A stretch of DNA of 64,000 bases, taken from assembly GCA_023388355.1 (NCBI GenBank), contig JAEWGI010000053.1, positions 1-64,000 of the forward strand. Direction: 5' to 3'. This stretch comes from Pseudomonadota bacterium (GTDB taxonomy: Bacteria > Pseudomonadota > Gammaproteobacteria > Xanthomonadales > Xanthomonadaceae). Positions 28,249-49,421 of the stretch are shown here, piece after piece. A model generated the notes under the pieces. It saw nothing but the letters and a program-made list of their open reading frames with translations. It was not told the DNA's origin and searched no databases. The position numbers and the translations under genes are program-made. Position 1 is the stretch's first letter, and each line of letters begins with the position of its first letter.

Positions 28249-28261
28249 GGCGGCCGCTGCG

Positions 28262-28944
28262 CTAGGGGAGGCCGGGCGCGTCCGCGGCCGCGCCCGCCGC
28301 GGGCAGTTCCAGCACCAGTTCCAGGGTATCGACGCCGGCGACGTGGCCATCGAGGCGGCCGTCGTGCGCGCGGGCGATCGCGCTGGCGATCACCAGTCCG
28401 AGCCCGAGCGCGTCGTCCGGGGGATCGGGATGCGGCGAGCTCAGCAGCGCCGCGACCAGGGCGTCGCTCGCGCCGCTGCAGTGCATCCGGCAGTGCATCC
28501 GCAGCCGGCCGTCGGCGTGTTCGAGCCGGGCCTGCACCGGCGCGGGCGCGCCGCGCGCCAGCTGCTGGCCGAGCAGGATCCGGAACAGCTGGCCGATGCG
28601 CGGGGGGTCGCCCCGGATCGCGAGGCCGCGCACTTCCGGCGCCAGCGTCATCCGTGGCTGCCGCGCCTGCAGCGGTTCGACGACTTCCGCCAGCAGGGAT
28701 TCGACCTCGATCGTGTCGCGGCGGCCGAGCAGGCGCCCGGCCCGGGCCCGGCCGAAATCGTCGAATTCGGCGATCATCCCGCCCAGGCGCTGGATCTGGC
28801 GTTCCAGCACCGCCAGCAGCTCCTCGCGCTGGCCGGCGTCGATGCCCGGTTCGCGCAGCAGGTAGACCGCGGTCTGCATCGGCGCCAGCGGTCCGCGCAG
28901 GTCGTGCGCCACCCGATCCATCCAGGCATCGTCCGGCGGCGTGC

Positions 28945-28948
<4 letters not shown>
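28262..28948 (-). CDS. Small histidine kinase-like protein with degenerate ATPase domain
   Basis: 228 residues, soluble. The dimerisation helix carries [12 protein letters not shown] with His15. The ATPase part is degenerate: the usual N box is replaced by [11 protein letters not shown] and the DxGxG motif is missing, though [15 protein letters not shown] resembles the G2 box. It may therefore be a phosphotransfer protein or phosphatase rather than a kinase. Its start overlaps the stop of the upstream hybrid kinase in ATGA, so it is the last gene of a three-gene operon. It contains an in-frame 12-base tandem duplication (28478-28501) giving RMHCRMHC. Confidence 0.8.
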
Positions 28949-36143
<7,195 letters not shown>

Positions 36144-36308
36144 CCCGCCTTCCCCCCTGAGACTGGAATGTCGTACAACGGGCGACGATACCCGCGCGCC
36201 CGGCGCCCGGCGCTCACGCGGTCCTCACGCATCGGGTCGGGGGCGGGGCGGCTGCCCGGCCGCGCGATGCGGCCGGTGCGCGTCGGCCGCGCGTCTACTG
36301 TCGGCCGG

Positions 36309-37979
36309 TCAGGCTCCGCTGCCGGCCAGCAGCCGTTTCGCGGCCGCACGCGCTTCCCGTGAGACCTCCACGCCGCCGAGCATGCGCGCCAGTTCCTCCT
36401 GGCGCTGCTTCTGGTCCAGGCGCTCGACCGCGCTGTGGGTCAGGCCGTCGCGGTCGGCCTTGCTGACCCGGTAGTGCGCGTGGCCCTGGGCTGCGACCTG
36501 GGGCAGATGGGTCACGCACAGCACCTGGCGGCTGGCGCCAAGCGCGCGCAGCTTCTGGCCGACGATCTCGGCCACGGCGCCGCCGATGCCCGAATCGACT
36601 TCGTCGAAGACCATGCTCGGCACCGCGTCCGAACCCAGCGCGGCCACCTCGATCGCCAGCGAAATGCGCGACAGCTCGCCGCCGGAGGCGACCCGGCGCA
36701 GCGGCCGCGGTGGCTGCCCGGCATTGGCCGACACCAGGAATTCGACCCGTTCGCCGCCCTGCGGATCCGGGCGGTCGCGTTCCACCGGCTCCAGCGCGAC
36801 CTCGAAGCGGCCGCCGCCCATGCCCAGTTCGGCGATCAGCGCGGTGGTGGCGGTGGACAGGCGCGCGGCGGCCTGCGCGCGGGCCTGGCCCAGGGCGAGG
36901 GCAGCGGTGCGCCAGGCCTGCGCTGCGGTGGCGATCTCGCCCTCCAGCGCCTGCAGGCGGGTGCCGGCGTCGCGCAGCGATTCGCGCTCGGCCTCGAACG
37001 CCTCCCGCCGGGCGCCGAGTTCGGCCGGGGCGACGCGGTGCTTGCGCCCCAGTTCGTGCAGCCGTGCCAGGCTGGCATCGAGGGATTCGAAGCGCGAGGG
37101 ATCCAGGTCGAGGTCGTCGCGCACCCGCTGCAGCAGCAGGCCGGCTTCGCCGATCTGGATCGAGGCCGAGTCGAGCATCGCATCGACCTCGTCCAGGCGC
37201 GGCTCGTGCGCGCGCTCGCGCGCCAGCCCGGCGCGCAGCTGCTCCAGGCCGTGCAGCAGGGACGGACCCTCGTCGCCGGACAGGCTGGAGAGCGCGGCAT
37301 CGCAGGCGGCCATCAGCCCGGTGGCGTGCGCCAACCGGCGGTGGTCGGCGGCCAGCGCGTCGATCGCCCCGGGCCGCAGATCCTCGCGTTCGAGTTCACC
37401 GATCTGGTGGTCCAGCCAGTCGATCCGTTCGGACACGTCGCCGGTGCGTGACAGGGCGCCGTGTTCGCGCAGCAGGACGCCCCAGCGCGCGGACGCCGCA
37501 TGCACCGCGTCCAGCTCGGTCCCGTGGCCGCCGAAGGCGTCCAGCAGCGCCAGCTGGCTGGATTTCTCCAGCAGCGCCTGGTGCTCGTGCTGGCCGTGGA
37601 TCTCGACCAGCAGCGCGGCCAGCTGCGACAGCTGCGCGAGCGTCGCCGGGCGGCCGTTGATCCAGGCCCGGGAGCCGCCGTCGGCGCGCAGGGTGCGGCG
37701 CAGGGTGCAGGCCTGGCCGTCGTCGAACTCCTGCTCGCGCAGCCAGGCCAGTGCGGCTGGGGCGTCGGCGGGATCGAATTCGGCATGCAGCTCGGCACGT
37801 GCGGCGCCGTGGCGGACCATGCCCGCGTCCGCACGCAGGCCCGACAGAAAGCCCAGCGCATCGACCAGCAGCGACTTGCCGGCGCCGGTTTCGCCGGAAA
37901 TGACGGTCATGCCCGGGCCGAACTCGAGTTCGGAAGCCGAGACGACGGCGAAATCGCGGAGGGTCAGGCGCCTGAGCAT
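36309..37979 (-). CDS. recN: DNA repair protein RecN
   Basis: 556 residues. RecN is an SMC-like ATPase that holds broken DNA ends during double-strand break repair. The N-terminal head has Walker A ISGETGAGKSLLVDAL (residues 29-36 for GETGAGKS) and the Q-loop region IHGQHEHQALL. Two coiled-coil arms flank the centre (about 150-350). The C-terminal head has VASGGELSRISLAIEV and the Walker B MVFDEVDSGIGGAVAEIVG (MVFDEVDSGIGG). No classical LexA box is visible upstream. It is followed by the hairpin repeats and divergent hrcA. Confidence 0.96.
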   Translation of the reverse strand: MLRRLTLRDFAVVSASELEFGPGMTVISGETGAGKSLLVDALGFLSGLRADAGMVRHGAARAELHAEFDPADAPAALAWLREQEFDDGQACTLRRTLRADGGSRAWINGRPATLAQLSQLAALLVEIHGQHEHQALLEKSSQLALLDAFGGHGTELDAVHAASARWGVLLREHGALSRTGDVSERIDWLDHQIGELEREDLRPGAIDALAADHRRLAHATGLMAACDAALSSLSGDEGPSLLHGLEQLRAGLARERAHEPRLDEVDAMLDSASIQIGEAGLLLQRVRDDLDLDPSRFESLDASLARLHELGRKHRVAPAELGARREAFEAERESLRDAGTRLQALEGEIATAAQAWRTAALALGQARAQAAARLSTATTALIAELGMGGGRFEVALEPVERDRPDPQGGERVEFLVSANAGQPPRPLRRVASGGELSRISLAIEVAALGSDAVPSMVFDEVDSGIGGAVAEIVGQKLRALGASRQVLCVTHLPQVAAQGHAHYRVSKADRDGLTHSAVERLDQKQRQEELARMLGGVEVSREARAAAKRLLAGSGA

Positions 37980-38039
37980 GGGCCGCTAGTGTAGTCGCGG
38001 CCATCGCAGGAGCCGAGACTCCCTGTATCGGCTTTCCGC

Positions 38040-38312
38040 TCCCTCCCCCGCGAAGCGGGGGAGGGCCGGGGTGGGGGCGCGCGCGAAGCGCGCGAGCAGT
38101 GACGATGCGGCCTGGGCGCCCCCCTCCCGGCCTCCCCCCGCTGCGCGGAGGGAGGAGCAAAGCGGGGCGACGCTGCTGCTGTTTTGCTCCTTCCCCCGCT
38201 TGCGGGGGAAGGCTGGGATGGGGGCGCGCGCGAAGCGCGCGATGGGTGGCGACGCGACCTGAGGCCGCCCCCCTCCCAACCTCCCCCCGCTGCGCGGGGG
38301 GAGGAGCAGAGC
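38040..38312 (+). repeat. Two tandem hairpin-rich repeat units between recN and hrcA
   Basis: Unit 1 (about 38040-38160) and unit 2 (about 38187-38312) have the same order: a hairpin with TCCCCCGC/GCGGGGGA arms, GGGGTGGGGGCGCGCGC or GGGATGGGGGCGCGCGC, the palindrome CGCGCGCGAAGCGCGCG, a variable part with CCCCCCTCCC, and a second hairpin CCTCCCCCCGCTGCGCGG ending in GGAGGAGCA. An inverted partial copy is at 20746. The 405-base gap 37980-38384 has no supported gene. Confidence 0.75.
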
Positions 38313-38384
38313 CAAGGCGGCCGGGGCCGGGCGTTCCGAGCCCGCGCTTGCGGCGCGGGAAGGTTCGGCGATCTAATCGGGGCG

Positions 38385-39443
38385 ATGGCCACCAGACAGC
38401 CCCATGGCAATCTTGATGCGCGCGCCCGCCAGCTGCTGCGCACGCTGATCGCGCGCCACATCCGCGACGGCGAGCCGGTGGGCTCGCAGACGCTGGCCCG
38501 CCATTCCGGGCTGGACGTGAGCCCGGCCACCATCCGCAACATCCTGTCCGACCTGGAGGAGCAGGGCCTGCTGGCCGCGCCGCACACCTCCGCCGGGCGG
38601 ATCCCCACTGCCCAGGGCTACCGCGTGTTCGTGGACTCGCTGCTGCAGGTGCAGCCGCTGCCCAACGCGGACCTGGCCCGCCTGCGCGGCGAACTCGGCG
38701 GCGGCGCCGGCACCCAGGCCCTGCTGGGCAGCGCCTCGGAGCTGGTGTCGGCCATGACCCGCTTCGTCGGCGTGGTGTCGGTGCCGCGGCGCGAGCAGTT
38801 CGCCTTCCGCCACATCGACTTCGTGCCCCTGGACGGGCAGCGGGTGATGGCGATCCTGGTGTTTGCCGACAACGACGTGCAGAACCGGATCATCCAGACC
38901 CGGCGCCCGTTCGAGGCCTCCGAGCTGGAGCGGGTGGCGAACTACCTCAACGCCCACTTCGCCGGCCACCCGGTGTCCGAGATCCACCGCACCCTGGTGC
39001 GCGAACTGCAGGCCGCGCGCGACGAAATGGAGGCGCTGCTGTCGCACACCGTCGAGCTGGCCGAGCAGGCCCTGGCCCCGGCCGACAGCGACGACATGCT
39101 GGTGGCCGGACAGACCCGCCTGATCGGCGTCCAGGACCTGTCCGACCTCGACCGCCTGCGCGAGCTGTTCGAGGCCTTCTCCCGCAAGCGTGAGATCCTG
39201 CAGCTGCTCGAGCGCACCATCCACGCGCCCGGGGTGCGCATCTTCATCGGCGAGGAGACCGGGCTGGCGCCGCTGGAAGGGGTCTCGCTGGTGACCGCGC
39301 CCTACGGGGCGCCGGGCAGGGTGCTGGGGGTGCTGGGGGTGATCGGACCGACCCGCATGGCCTATGACCGCGTGATCCCGGTGGTGCAGGCCACCGCCGA
39401 GCTGCTGGGCGCCGCCTTGAATCCCGAGGCGCCGGCCCCATAG
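38385..39443 (+). CDS. hrcA: Heat-inducible transcription repressor HrcA
   Basis: 352 residues. HrcA represses chaperone genes through CIRCE operators and is kept active by GroEL. The winged helix shows LDARARQLLRTLIARHI, DGEPVGSQTLARHSGLDVS and PATIRNILSDLEEQGLL (split motifs), followed by PHTSAGRIPTAQGYRVFVD. The rest is the GAF-like and dimerisation part. ATG 38385 was chosen for the family N-terminus. No CIRCE sequence is seen before it, so autoregulation through CIRCE is not supported here. A weak promoter-like pair (TTGCGG 38348, TCTAAT 38372) lies just upstream. Confidence 0.95.
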   Translation: MATRQPHGNLDARARQLLRTLIARHIRDGEPVGSQTLARHSGLDVSPATIRNILSDLEEQGLLAAPHTSAGRIPTAQGYRVFVDSLLQVQPLPNADLARLRGELGGGAGTQALLGSASELVSAMTRFVGVVSVPRREQFAFRHIDFVPLDGQRVMAILVFADNDVQNRIIQTRRPFEASELERVANYLNAHFAGHPVSEIHRTLVRELQAARDEMEALLSHTVELAEQALAPADSDDMLVAGQTRLIGVQDLSDLDRLRELFEAFSRKREILQLLERTIHAPGVRIFIGEETGLAPLEGVSLVTAPYGAPGRVLGVLGVIGPTRMAYDRVIPVVQATAELLGAALNPEAPAP

Positions 39444-39485
39444 CTGGCGGGTCGGCGGCCTGACGACCGCCCTGCAGCCCAGGAC

Positions 39486-39992
39486 ATGACCAGCCAATCC
39501 ACGTACGATGCCGCGGCCGCGGCCGAAGAACAGCACAACCCCGAGGACCGCATCCAGATCCTGGAGGCCGAACTCGAACAGCTCCGTGCGCAGTCGCTCA
39601 TCGACCGCGCCGACATGGAGAACCAGCGCAAGCGCCTGGAGCGCGACGTGCGCAACGCCTGCCGTTTCGCCAACAAGCAGCTGCTTGGCGACCTGCTGCC
39701 GGTGTTCGACAGCCTCGACGCGGCGCTGGCCAACGCGCCGGCCGAGGACCCGCTGCGCGACGGCGTGGTCCTGACCCTGCGCGAACTGTCGCGGGTATGC
39801 GAGAACAACGGCCTGGTCGAGGTCGCGCCGGCCGCCGGCGATGCCTTCGATCCGGAGCGGCACAACGCGATGAGCGTGGTCCAGACCAGCGACGTCGCCC
39901 CGGGGGCGGTGTTCCAGCTGTTCCAGAAGGGCTACGTGCTCAACGAGCAGCTGCTGCGCCCGGCCCTGGTCTCCGTCGCCGGGCAGGACTGA
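39486..39992 (+). CDS. grpE: Nucleotide exchange factor GrpE
   Basis: 168 residues. GrpE releases ADP from DnaK. A long N-terminal coiled coil (IQILEAELEQLRAQ through DMENQRKRLERDV) leads into the four-helix region (LLGDLLPVFDSLDAAL) and the C-terminal beta domain with FDPERHNAMSVV and GYVLNEQLLRPALVSV. ATG 39486 is 42 bases after hrcA, so they are likely cotranscribed. Confidence 0.96.
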   Translation: MTSQSTYDAAAAAEEQHNPEDRIQILEAELEQLRAQSLIDRADMENQRKRLERDVRNACRFANKQLLGDLLPVFDSLDAALANAPAEDPLRDGVVLTLRELSRVCENNGLVEVAPAAGDAFDPERHNAMSVVQTSDVAPGAVFQLFQKGYVLNEQLLRPALVSVAGQD

Positions 39993-40093
39993 GCCGCCCG
40001 GCTCCTTCCCCTTCCCGGGAGGCCGGGACGCGGGTGGCGTTGCCGCCGCGCCTGCGGCGAATGCCGGCAGCAGCGGCCCGATCGCCACCCGGA

Positions 40094-40124
40094 CCCTTGA
40101 AGGGGAGGCCCCGCCCCCCCAGAT
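40094..40124 (+). promoter_or_regulatory. Heat-shock (RpoH-type) promoter before dnaK
   Basis: CCCTTGAA at 40094-40101 and CCCCAGAT at 40117-40124 resemble the sigma-32 consensus elements CTTGAA and CCCCAT, with 15 bases between them. It would give extra heat-induced transcription of dnaK-dnaJ. The start would be about 50 bases before dnaK. Confidence 0.65.
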
Positions 40125-40178
40125 ACGCACCATCGGCGGCCCGCCGCCACCTGACAAAGATTCCAGAGGGAACCCATC

Positions 40179-42095
<1,917 letters not shown>

Positions 42096-42100
42096 GCGGG

Positions 42101-42225
42101 ACCGGGGATGGGGAACCGGGAATCGAAAGGGCGCAGCGCGCCGGATCGAACCACCGGTTCCCAGTTCCTGCATCCGCGCAAGAACCCGCTGTTCCGATTC
42201 CCGATTCCCCGTTCCCGATTCCCGG
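42101..42225 (+). repeat. Long imperfect inverted repeat between dnaK and dnaJ
   Basis: The left arm (42101-42125, with GGGGAACCGGGAATCG) and the right arm (about 42195-42225, repeats of CGATTCCC and GTTCCCGATTCCCGG) are complementary over much of their length. An inner pair, GGAACCGG and CCGGTTCC, lies within. It fills nearly all of the gap and may fold in the dnaK-dnaJ message. Confidence 0.7.
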
Positions 42226-42229
42226 CCTG

Positions 42230-43378
42230 ATGAAACGCGACTATTACGAAGTCCTGGGCGTTGCCCGCAGCGCCAGCGAAGAAGACCTGAAGAAGGCCTA
42301 TCGCCGCTGCGCGATGAAGCACCACCCGGACCGCAATCCGGGCGACAAGGCCGCCGAGGCCGCGTTCAAGGAGTGCAAGGAGGCCTACGAGGTGCTGTCG
42401 GACGGCGGCAAGCGCCGCATGTACGACCAGCACGGGCACGCCGCGTTCGAGCACGGCATGGGCGGCGGCAACGCCGGGCCGGGGTTCGGTGGCGCCGACA
42501 TGGGCGACATCTTCGGCGACATCTTCGGCAACATCTTCGGCGGCGGCGGCGGCGGCGGCGGCGCGGCCGGCCGCGGCCCGCGTCGCGGCGCGGACGTGGG
42601 CTATGTGATGGAGCTCGACCTCGAGGAGGCCGTGTCCGGGCTCGAGAAGCGGATCGAGATTCCCACCCTGGCCGAGTGCGCCGGCTGCGACGGCTCCGGC
42701 TCGGAGGACCGCAAGCTCGAGACCTGCGCGACCTGCCACGGTCGCGGCCAGGTCCGCTTCCAGCGCGGCATCTTCTCGATGCAGCAGCCGTGCCCGCACT
42801 GCCACGGCCGCGGCCAGACCATCGCCAATCCCTGCAAGAGCTGCCACGGCAACGGCCGGATCGAGGAGCAGAAGGTGCTCTCGGTCAAGGTGCCCGCCGG
42901 GGTGGACAGCGGCGACCGCATCCGCCTGTCGGGCGAGGGCGAGGCCGGGCCCGCTGGCGCGCCCGCGGGCGACCTGTACGTCGAGGTGCGGGTCCGACCG
43001 CACCCGATCTTCGAGCGCGACGGTGACGATCTCCACTGCGACGTGCCGATCCGGATTTCCCAGGCCGCGCTGGGCGACAGCGTGCGCGTGCCCACCCTGG
43101 GCGGCGAGGCCGAGATCCGGGTGCCGGCCGAGACCCAGAGCGGCAGGGTGTTCCGCCTGCGCGACAAGGGCGTCAAGTCCGTCCGCAGCCGTTCGCCCGG
43201 CGACCTGTACTGCAAGGTGGTGGTGGAAACGCCGGTCAACCTCACCAGCGAGCAGCGCGAACTGCTGGAGCAGTTCGAGGCCACCTTCGTCGGCGAGGGC
43301 GCGCGCAGGCATTCGCCCAGGTCGAGCACCTTCGTCGACGGGGTACGCGGTTTCTGGGAACGCATGATGACCTCCTGA
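42230..43378 (+). CDS. dnaJ: Chaperone DnaJ (Hsp40)
   Basis: 382 residues. DnaJ stimulates the DnaK ATPase and delivers clients. Domains in order: J domain ([21 protein letters not shown], with HPD in [11 protein letters not shown]), a Gly/Phe-rich region with a poly-Gly run, a zinc domain with four CxxCxGxG repeats ([32 protein letters not shown]), and C-terminal client-binding domains. All zinc cysteines are intact. ATG 42230 starts almost directly after the inverted repeat. Confidence 0.97.
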   Translation: MKRDYYEVLGVARSASEEDLKKAYRRCAMKHHPDRNPGDKAAEAAFKECKEAYEVLSDGGKRRMYDQHGHAAFEHGMGGGNAGPGFGGADMGDIFGDIFGNIFGGGGGGGGAAGRGPRRGADVGYVMELDLEEAVSGLEKRIEIPTLAECAGCDGSGSEDRKLETCATCHGRGQVRFQRGIFSMQQPCPHCHGRGQTIANPCKSCHGNGRIEEQKVLSVKVPAGVDSGDRIRLSGEGEAGPAGAPAGDLYVEVRVRPHPIFERDGDDLHCDVPIRISQAALGDSVRVPTLGGEAEIRVPAETQSGRVFRLRDKGVKSVRSRSPGDLYCKVVVETPVNLTSEQRELLEQFEATFVGEGARRHSPRSSTFVDGVRGFWERMMTS

Positions 43379-43448
43379 GCCGGCGCGCACGGGCGGCGGC
43401 ATGCGCCCGGGCTTGCCGGCGACCGGGCTGCGCGGATAGCCTGCCGCC

Positions 43449-44171
43449 ATGTCCACACCCGTCCGACTGCTGATCCACGGTGCCTCCGGCCGCATGGGGC
43501 GCGCGCTGCTGCGCCTGGCCGCCACGCGCGAAGACGTCTCGGTCGTGGCCGCGGTGCAGCGCAGCGTGCAGCAGCGGGTGGTGGACGGGATCCCCTGTTT
43601 CGCGGCCTCCGAGCTGGCGGGCGCGCCGGCGTTCGATACCGCGATCGACTTCAGCCTGCCCGAGGGCTTCGACCCGGTGCTGGCGCTGTGCCAGGCGCGC
43701 GGGGCGGCCTTCGTTTCCGGGACCACCGGCCTGTCCGAAACCCAGCGCGCGGCGCTGGACGCGGCGGCCGCACGCATCCCGGTGCTGTGGCAGGCGAACT
43801 TCAGCGTGGGCGTGGCGGTGCTGGACGAACTGGTCGAGCGTGCGGCGAACGCGCTGCCGGGCTGGGATTGCGACATCGTCGAATCCCACCACGTGCACAA
43901 GCGCGACGCGCCCTCGGGCACGGCGCTGGCACTGGGCGAGTCGGCCGGGCGGGGCGGGGCGATCCCGCGCTATGCCAGCCTGCGCGCGGGCGACATCGTG
44001 GGCGAGCACCTGGTCCAGTTCACCACCGCCGGGGAGCGGATCGAACTGGTCCACCGCGCCGGCGACCGCGACATCTTCGCCAGCGGTGCCCTGGTGGCGG
44101 CGCTGCGCCTGGCCGGCCGGCCGGCGGGACGCTACGGCCTGCGCCAGCTGCTGTTCGACGCCGGCGGCTAG
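43449..44171 (+). CDS. dapB: 4-hydroxy-tetrahydrodipicolinate reductase
   Basis: 240 residues. DapB performs the NAD(P)H step after DapA in diaminopimelate and lysine synthesis. The Rossmann motif is IHGASGRMGRAL. The catalytic segment is ESHHVHKRDAPSGTAL, with both histidines and the lysine. Length is at the lower end of the family. Its 3' end overlaps the convergent unknown gene by four bases. It precedes carA, as commonly seen (dapB-carA-carB). Confidence 0.95.
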   Translation: MSTPVRLLIHGASGRMGRALLRLAATREDVSVVAAVQRSVQQRVVDGIPCFAASELAGAPAFDTAIDFSLPEGFDPVLALCQARGAAFVSGTTGLSETQRAALDAAAARIPVLWQANFSVGVAVLDELVERAANALPGWDCDIVESHHVHKRDAPSGTALALGESAGRGGAIPRYASLRAGDIVGEHLVQFTTAGERIELVHRAGDRDIFASGALVAALRLAGRPAGRYGLRQLLFDAGG

Positions 44172-44647
44172 CCTTCCCCGCCCAGCAGCTTGTCGAAGTG
44201 CGGGATCGCCGCCCTGCCGCGGAGATCGCCGACCATGCGCCGGCCGCTGTCGATCAGGTCTTCCAGCACCTCGCGGCTCTCGGCGTCCGCCAGCCGGATG
44301 GCGAGGTATTTGCCGACCGGCCCGAGCATCTCGTTGATGGCGTGCGCGCCGCGCCGGCGGCGCTCCTCCAGATCGACGGGGGCTGCCGCCGCCGGGACGG
44401 ACGCTGCCGTCGGCTCGGCCGCGGTCGGACCGGCCCCGCTGGCCGCCGACACCAGGCCCTGGGCGAGCAGTCCCTCGAGCAGGGCCGGGGCGTCGGGAAA
44501 CCCGGACACAGCGCACAGCTCCGAGGCAGGGCGATGGCCGTCGACCAGGATCAGCAGCCGCCGCTGGCGGATGTCGAGGCCGGCCTTGCGCTCCCCGATT
44601 TCCTGCTGGCCGGCCGGTGTTTTCGCATAGACGGTCTTGTCGTTCAT
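44168..44647 (-). CDS. Uncharacterised cytoplasmic protein
   Basis: 159 residues; I do not recognise a named family. The N-terminal part (AKTPAGQQEIGERKAGLDIRQRRLLILVDG, in pieces KTPAGQQEI and LDIRQRRLLILVDG) has the look of a small winged-helix domain, followed by an Ala/Pro-rich linker (about 75-95) and a helical C-terminus with INEMLGPVGKYLAIRLADAESREVLEDL. No signal peptide. ATG 44647 is preceded closely by GGGGAGG; GTG 44662 is an alternative. It lies between dapB and carA on the opposite strand, so carA must have its own promoter. Confidence 0.6.
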   Translation of the reverse strand: MNDKTVYAKTPAGQQEIGERKAGLDIRQRRLLILVDGHRPASELCAVSGFPDAPALLEGLLAQGLVSAASGAGPTAAEPTAASVPAAAAPVDLEERRRRGAHAINEMLGPVGKYLAIRLADAESREVLEDLIDSGRRMVGDLRGRAAIPHFDKLLGGEG

Positions 44648-44777
44648 GGCCTCCCCGGACACACGGTACCGTTCGCAACAAACTTACACGGGCCACCCGG
44701 GCGTTGTACAGCGGGTTTCGGGTTTTCCTTTTCCAGGCCGCCCCGGTATCATTCCCGCTCGCCTGATCCCCCCACTT

Positions 44778-44811
44778 CCGGACCGGTTTCCCCCGGCTCC
44801 GGCGGTTTTTT
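44778..44811 (+). terminator. Terminator-like hairpin in the carA leader
   Basis: CCGGA-CCGG pairs with CCGG-(C)-TCCGG around the loop TTTCCC, and is followed by CGG and six T residues. It ends 23 bases before the carA GTG. An attenuator for carAB is the simplest reading. It could instead be a pausing site. Confidence 0.65.
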
Positions 44812-44834
44812 GCAACCTCACGTAGGCGAAGCCT

Positions 44835-45992
44835 GTGACCCAAACCGCAATTCTCGTCCTCGAAGACGGCACCGTATTCGAGGGCGCTTCCGTGGGCGCA
44901 CCCGGCCTGTCGGTCGGCGAGGTGGTGTTCAACACCGCCATGACCGGCTACCAGGAAGTGCTTACCGATCCGTCGTACGCGCGCCAGCTGGTGACGCTGA
45001 CCTATCCGCATATCGGCAACACCGGCTGCACCGACCAGGACGACGAGGCCGGCAGGGTCTGGTCGGCCGGCCTGATCGTGCGCGACGTGCCGCGCCGGCC
45101 GAGCAGCTGGCGCAGCCAGGTCGCGCTGCCCGAGTGGCTGCGCGCGCGCGGAATCCTCGCCATCGCCGGCATCGACACGCGCAAGCTGACCCGCCTGCTG
45201 CGCGATCGCGGCGCGCAGAACGGCGCGCTCATGGCCGGCGCGATCGACGTCGACAGGGCGCTGGAAGCCGCGCGCAAGTTCCCCGGCCTCAAGGGCATGG
45301 ACCTGGCCCGCGAGGTGACCACCGACGCAGCCTATGCCTGGACCGAGGGCGGGCTGGACCTGGACCGCGGTGAATTCGTGCGCGTCCCGTCGCGCTTCCG
45401 CGTGGTCGCCTACGATTTCGGGGTCAAGCGCAACATCCTGCGGATGCTGTCCGAACGCGGCTGCGAGCTGACCGTGGTTCCCGCGCAGACCCCGGCGGCC
45501 GAGGTGATGGCGATGCGACCCGACGGCGTGTTCCTGTCCAACGGGCCCGGCGATCCGGAGCCCTGCGATTACGCGATCGCCGCGATCCGCGAGCTGATCG
45601 CCCGCAGGATCCCGATCTTCGGCATCTGCCTGGGCCACCAGCTGCTGGCGCTGGCCGCGGGGGCGACGACCATGAAGATGCCCAACGGCCATCACGGCGC
45701 CAACCACCCGGTGCAGGGAATGGACGACGGGCGGGTGCTGATCACCTCGCAGAACCACGGCTTCGCGGTCGACGAGGCGAGCCTGCCGGCCAACGTGCGC
45801 GTGATCCACCGCTCCCTGTTCGACGGCACCAACCAGGGCATCGAACTGACCGACGCCCCGGCGTTCTCCTTCCAGGGCCATCCCGAGGCGTCGCCAGGCC
45901 CCTGCGACGTGGCGCCGCTGTTCGATCGGTTCGTGGATGCGATGGAGTCCGCAAAGGACGCCAGGGGCGCGAAGGAAGCGAAGGAAGCCTGA
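44835..45992 (+). CDS. carA: Carbamoyl phosphate synthase small subunit (glutaminase)
   Basis: 385 residues. CarA releases ammonia from glutamine for CarB. The N-terminal domain shows [15 protein letters not shown] and [19 protein letters not shown]. The class I glutaminase has [13 protein letters not shown], the nucleophile in [13 protein letters not shown] (Cys near 265) and a C-terminal [12 protein letters not shown] with the catalytic His and Glu. GTG 44835 gives the family N-terminus. It is followed by carB after 168 bases containing a strong palindrome. Confidence 0.97.
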   Translation: MTQTAILVLEDGTVFEGASVGAPGLSVGEVVFNTAMTGYQEVLTDPSYARQLVTLTYPHIGNTGCTDQDDEAGRVWSAGLIVRDVPRRPSSWRSQVALPEWLRARGILAIAGIDTRKLTRLLRDRGAQNGALMAGAIDVDRALEAARKFPGLKGMDLAREVTTDAAYAWTEGGLDLDRGEFVRVPSRFRVVAYDFGVKRNILRMLSERGCELTVVPAQTPAAEVMAMRPDGVFLSNGPGDPEPCDYAIAAIRELIARRIPIFGICLGHQLLALAAGATTMKMPNGHHGANHPVQGMDDGRVLITSQNHGFAVDEASLPANVRVIHRSLFDGTNQGIELTDAPAFSFQGHPEASPGPCDVAPLFDRFVDAMESAKDARGAKEAKEA

Positions 45993-46080
45993 GTGGAACG
46001 GAAGCTTCCGGAAACGGTGACCGGAATCACGGCGCGATTGCCACTGAACTCCGGAAGTCATCGCCCCGGCATCCGGAGAC

Positions 46081-46099
46081 TCGTCATGCAGCATGACGA
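46081..46099 (+). promoter_or_regulatory. Perfect palindrome between carA and carB
   Basis: TCGTCATGCAGCATGACGA has nine-base arms around a single central base. As RNA the loop would be too tight for the whole stem, so a protein-binding operator is more likely. A flanking pair CTCCGGA and TCCGGAG (46047-46077) lies just upstream. It precedes carB by 61 bases. Confidence 0.55.
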
Positions 46100-46160
46100 C
46101 ACCGTGCCCGTCTAATCGAAATCTTGCGCTTTTTTGCGCCATTTGCGGACCAACCAGACA

Positions 46161-49412
<3,252 letters not shown>

Positions 49413-49421
49413 GGAGGAACA

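Noticed and set aside
36434..37994. Plus-strand frames opposite recN
   Set aside because: Low-complexity shadows of recN with no start signals.
37980..38039. LexA box before recN
   Set aside because: I looked for CTGT-N8-ACAG and similar dyads and found none convincing; the TACAGGGAG near 38020 has no partner arm.
38313..38384. CIRCE element before hrcA
   Set aside because: No TTAGCACTC or its complement is present.
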